A DNA stretch of 64,000 nucleotides from positions 1-64,000 of the forward strand of contig DAKD01000032.1 in NCBI GenBank assembly GCA_002499085.1, in the 5' to 3' direction. Positions 61,431 to 64,000 of the stretch are shown piece after piece (positions within the stretch are counted from its first letter, which is position 1; the number at the start of each line of letters is the position of its first letter). Made by a program: the position numbers and the translations under genes. This DNA comes from Methanomassiliicoccales archaeon UBA280 (GTDB taxonomy: Archaea > Thermoplasmatota > Thermoplasmata > SG8-5). The notes beneath the pieces are model-generated. The model had not been told where the DNA came from. It saw nothing but the letters and a program-made list of their open reading frames with translations, and did no database searches.

Positions 61431-62523
61431 CCCGAGGAACCACAGGGCCGTGGAGGAGCTGTACAAGATAGCGGACGAGATATACAACCAGATCGACAGG
61501 GGCCAGATACCCAGGATGAGCATACCCCTCAGGTCCAAGAAGAACATACAGTTCGCACCGCGGAAAGGTGTCTGGAAGTACGGAAACCTGCACGGGGTGA
61601 GAAGCGCCAAGAAGATGACGGGCGCCTACATGCTCCTCAGGACGATGTACATGCTGGAGTTCATCAAGGACATGATAAAGGACCAGAAATCGTCCACGCT
61701 CAGGGAGATGTACTACATCTCGGAGGGCTGGGGCCATGCCAAGTTCGGCTCCCAGGACGAGAGCAACAACCTGGCAGAGGACCTGGAGATTGTGACCACA
61801 TGCATGAGGGAGGACTTCAAGCTGCGGCCCGAGGAGGACGGGGCCAGGGTGATTGGCAACCTCACGCTGATGGAGACCAACCGAAAGGGAGAGAAGAAGA
61901 AGATCAACCTCAGGGACGACGTCGGGGATTCGGGCTACGGCATTCCCTTCAACGTCGAGAAGGACAAGATCAACCTGCTGGAAACCGACGCCAAGTTCGT
62001 TATCGCCATAGAAACGGGCGGTATGTTCGACAGGCTGGTGGAGAACGGTTTCGACGAGGATTTCAACGCGATCATCCTGCATCTGAAAGGCCAGCCCGCC
62101 CGCTCGACCAGGCGGTTCATGAAGCGCCTCAACGAGGAGCTGAACCTCCCGATAGTGGTATTCACCGACGGAGACCCATGGTCCTTCAGGATATTCTCCT
62201 CCATCGCTTACGGCGCCATCAAGACCGCCCACATCTCGGAATACCTTGCCACGCCCACGGCCATGTTCGTGGGCATAACCAGCTCGGACATAATGAATTA
62301 CGAGCTCCCCACCGACAAGCTGAACGACAAGGACATAAAGGCTCTGCAGTCCGAGCTAACTGACCCAAGGTTCAAGGACCGGTTCTGGAAGGACGAGATA
62401 GAGCTCATGCTGAAGATTGGCAAGAAGGCGGAACAGCAGGCGCTGGCGAAGTACGGTTTGGATTTCGTGACCGATAAATATTTGCCCGAGAAGCTTACGG
62501 AATTGGGCATCCTCAAGCAATAG
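61420..62523 (+). CDS. top6A: DNA topoisomerase VI subunit A (Spo11-like)
   Basis: The 367-residue protein has the CAP domain with the catalytic tyrosine in TLREMYYISEGWG and a Toprim domain with VIAIETGGMFDRLVENGF and VVFTDGDPWSFRI. Its C-terminus reads AEQQALAKYGLDFVTDKYLP and so on to ILKQ. The last 31 codons are repeated, with almost only silent differences, at 62702-62797. It overlaps top6B at the start, as in most archaea. Confidence 0.96.
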   Translation: MMNDPRNHRAVEELYKIADEIYNQIDRGQIPRMSIPLRSKKNIQFAPRKGVWKYGNLHGVRSAKKMTGAYMLLRTMYMLEFIKDMIKDQKSSTLREMYYISEGWGHAKFGSQDESNNLAEDLEIVTTCMREDFKLRPEEDGARVIGNLTLMETNRKGEKKKINLRDDVGDSGYGIPFNVEKDKINLLETDAKFVIAIETGGMFDRLVENGFDEDFNAIILHLKGQPARSTRRFMKRLNEELNLPIVVFTDGDPWSFRIFSSIAYGAIKTAHISEYLATPTAMFVGITSSDIMNYELPTDKLNDKDIKALQSELTDPRFKDRFWKDEIELMLKIGKKAEQQALAKYGLDFVTDKYLPEKLTELGILKQ

Positions 62524-62701
62524 CCTGCATGGTCTTATGCAGGCAGGATGTACCGAGCGAGCATGCGAGGGCGAGTTTTCTCCGAAGATGGCGAAGCCGT
62601 CGAGGCCCCGCCGACATCCGAAGGATTCGGTGAGGGTTTTGCTGAATATTTTTCTTTTGGAGCCCGAGCCGGCGCAGCGAGGTTAAAAGAAAAATACTCA
62701 G
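62524..62701. repeat. Insert between top6A and its duplicated end
   Basis: The insert holds GATGGC-GAA-GCCGTC and CCGAC-ATCC-GAA-GGAT-TCGG hairpins (about 62587-62634), homologous to those by tRNA-Ile. A family D type stem follows, GAATATTTTTCTTTTGG with a complementary arm ending AAAATACTC (62644-62660, 62681-62699). It ends two bases before the top6A copy. Confidence 0.55.
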
Positions 62702-62797
62702 GCCGAGCAGCAGGCATTGGCGAAATACGGTCTCGACTTCGTTACGGACAAATACCTGCCTGAGAAGCTCACAGAATTGGGCATTCTGAAAGCATGA
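62702..62797 (+). pseudogene. Second copy of the last 31 codons of top6A
   Basis: In frame it reads AEQQALAKYGLDFVTDKYLP, EKLTELGILKA, stop: 30 of 31 residues match the true C-terminus, yet about a quarter of bases differ, nearly all silent. So both versions evolved under selection in separate genes before being placed together. It cannot be expressed as a protein by itself. Confidence 0.85.
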
Positions 62798-62804
62798 TGT
62801 TGCA

Positions 62805-63055
62805 GCATGCCCCGGGTGTGCAACGAATTGCGAGCGAAATCGAATATTGGCAATTCGTCTTACTCACATTGATGCTGGAATCTGCTATTGGCTACAATGT
62901 TCGTGAGCCCGGGGTTGAGATTTCTCGCACCCTAAGTGCGCGTTTCACAGCGTGCATAGAATCCCTTCAAGCCTCGCCTGGCATTCAATTGCATTTTATT
63001 AGGGCGAGGTACTATTTTCTTGGCTCTAGCACAGATTCGTCTCTCTCATCCTTTT
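62805..63055 (+). repeat. Family A structured repeat, copy 3
   Basis: It keeps the order CATGCCCCGGG/CCCGGGG (62809-62816, 62908-62914), CCTCGCCT/AGGGCGAGG (62972-62979, 63001-63009) and ATTCGTCTCTCTCATCCTT. A 9-bp hairpin ACGAATTGC/GCAATTCGT (62823-62831, 62850-62858) has been added inside the first loop. The end after ATCCTT is lost. Confidence 0.55.
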
Positions 63056-63085
63056 CTACCAATCAACCACCCATACCGTGTCCGC

Positions 63086-63170
63086 GAGTTTTTCTTTTTG
63101 AGCTCCGAACTGTGCTGGCCAGCCCTGCGCAAAAAGAAAAATTCATTAATAGAAAAACTCCGGGCTGGCC
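63086..63170 (+). repeat. Family D pseudoknot element, copy 2
   Basis: GAGTTTTTCTTTTTG (63086-63100) pairs with CAAAAAGAAAAATTC (63130-63144), with one G-U pair. Loop GGCCAGCCC (63117-63125) is perfectly complementary to GGGCTGGCC (63162-63170). Compare 40976-41077, where other bases form the same two helices. Confidence 0.6.
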
Positions 63171-63212
63171 TGCTCGTTCTCCGCAATGCTAGCGTTCAAG
63201 GAAACGCCAGTT

Positions 63213-64000
63213 TTACCAATCCACAGTCCAAACGCTATCCGCGACAACATGCACCCAGTACCCCTGCCCCGGCATCATGTACTCGCCCGGCCCCATCTCC
63301 CTGAGGAGGCTTGGGCCTGAGGGGTCGAACGCCTCCACGCGGTCCGCGCCAGTGCCCCAGAGGGCTTCCGCGACCGTCCGGGAGGTCTGCGCCGGGTAAC
63401 CGACCAGGTTCCAGCCGGCGTGAAGCGGTATCTGCGTGGTTTGGGGAATTTCCCCGAACACAGTGAGCGTGCAGTTCTCCAGAGCGTAGAGCCAGAATCC
63501 CATGGCATTGTCTGCTCCGGTCAAGTCGTTCGAGGTTCCGTTCGCCCGATAGGTCTTCCAGGGGTCTGCGGTGTCCAGAGAATCGTAGTATTTGGCCACG
63601 CTCCATTTGCCGGAGATGGAGGAAAGAACACTTTCAAAGGATCTGTCGGTCAGAATGAGGGGGATTGATATTAGATTCCAGCCGGCGGAAATGCTGATGT
63701 TGAAGGACGAGATATAAGGTTCCCTGACTGCATTGATGTTGCCATCCTCGCCGGCGACATTCTGGGCCTCCACGACGTACCACCACAATATCAAGTCGGC
63801 CCGGCCTCTGTTCATGTCAACAAAGGTGAAAGTGTTCCCGGGAACGCTGTCAACGTATTCCCAGGGCCCGGTATCGGATTCAGACCTGTAGATGTTGAAC
63901 CGGTCCACGAACCCGGAGCCGTCATGGGTCCAGTTGAGGGTGTTGTGCTCGTAAGGGTTGCCTTCGCCCCAGTGCTCCACCGTTAAGTTAGCGGGGGATG
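63213..64000 (-). CDS. Secreted surface protein with fibronectin type III-like end, 5' part outside the window
   Basis: The frame is open to the window edge, and the visible 262 residues are the C-terminal part. It contains a FN3-like module (NTLNWTHDGSGFVDRFNIYR, FTFVDMNRG, WWYVVEAQNVAGEDG) followed by two repeats with WNLISIPL and WNLVGYP, the pattern of archaeal surface or S-layer-associated beta domains. Many N-x-T/S sites suggest glycosylation. It is probably extracellular; partner unknown. Confidence 0.75.
   Translation of the reverse strand, partial: SPANLTVEHWGEGNPYEHNTLNWTHDGSGFVDRFNIYRSESDTGPWEYVDSVPGNTFTFVDMNRGRADLILWWYVVEAQNVAGEDGNINAVREPYISSFNISISAGWNLISIPLILTDRSFESVLSSISGKWSVAKYYDSLDTADPWKTYRANGTSNDLTGADNAMGFWLYALENCTLTVFGEIPQTTQIPLHAGWNLVGYPAQTSRTVAEALWGTGADRVEAFDPSGPSLLREMGPGEYMMPGQGYWVHVVADSVWTVDW

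Noticed and set aside
62794..63192. Plus-strand frame of 132 codons
   Set aside because: It covers family A and D repeats, whose hairpins explain the sequence better.

Overview
The window is archaeal and most resembles a moderately GC-rich member of the Thermoplasmatota/Euryarchaeota. The evidence is the information-processing gene set: S19e, PDCD5, L39e, L31e and aIF6 in one operon, topoisomerase VI B/A, Hef helicase-nuclease, an ATP-dependent DNA ligase, Trm56, a Taw2-like enzyme and archaeosine synthase. TATA-type promoters close to start codons and intron-containing tRNA genes agree. The phylum is an inference; archaeal origin is close to certain.

Layout. 1-2.6 kb: end of a membrane permease, an intron-containing tRNA-Ile embedded in partial copies of itself, and two very small genes. 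2.6-13.9 kb: GNAT, Hef, Taw2-like enzyme, an AT-rich beta-propeller protein, methyltransferases, a giant STAND ATPase/TPR protein and MscL. 14.6-18.6 kb: DNA ligase and an AbiE toxin-antitoxin island bounded by a second, truncated ligase 5' end and an integrase remnant. 18.7-23.1 kb: Imm5-like protein, DEAD helicase, HD/Trm56/HTH operon, a tRNA-Ser with an apparent T-loop intron and a zinc-ribbon gene. 23.2-33.3 kb: ADP-forming acyl-CoA synthetase with a BioD-like partner, TPR, JAMM, NAD kinase, inositol phosphatase and PurA. 33.4-44.1 kb: PrsW, a ribbon-helix-helix/proteasome-alpha fusion with a PAC2 chaperone, PPDK, ArcS, 5S rRNA, RDD, Thi4 and a metallo-hydrolase. 44.4-57.2 kb: a complete CRISPR-Cas locus, cas6-cas3-csb3-csb1-csb2-cas4-AAA ATPase-cas1-cas2 followed by 40 repeats. 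57.2-62.5 kb: ribosomal operon and top6BA. 62.5-64 kb: a fragment copy of the top6A end, structured repeats and the 3' end of a surface protein.

Metabolically the window suggests an anaerobic fermenter that makes ATP from acyl-CoA (Acd) and interconverts pyruvate and PEP (PPDK). The defence content (CRISPR-Cas, AbiE) sits in accessory patches of different base composition.

Five patterns stand out. (1) The CRISPR effector genes cas3-csb3-csb1-csb2 (type I-G) are strikingly AT-rich, while the flanking cas6 and cas4/cas1/cas2 match the chromosome. This looks like an effector cassette swapped into a resident locus, leaving two Cas6 activities and an extra AAA ATPase co-operonic with cas1. (2) Several genes (taw2, a methyltransferase, DNA ligase, top6A, tRNA-Ile) have a second partial copy of one end beyond a short insert, as integrative elements leave when they rebuild their target. 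(3) tRNA-Ile is flanked on both sides by direct and inverted copies of its own ends. (4) A DNA-binding ribbon-helix-helix domain is fused to a proteasome alpha subunit. (5) Several families of structured non-coding repeats, some with covarying stems and one with a covarying pseudoknot, fill the intergenic spaces.
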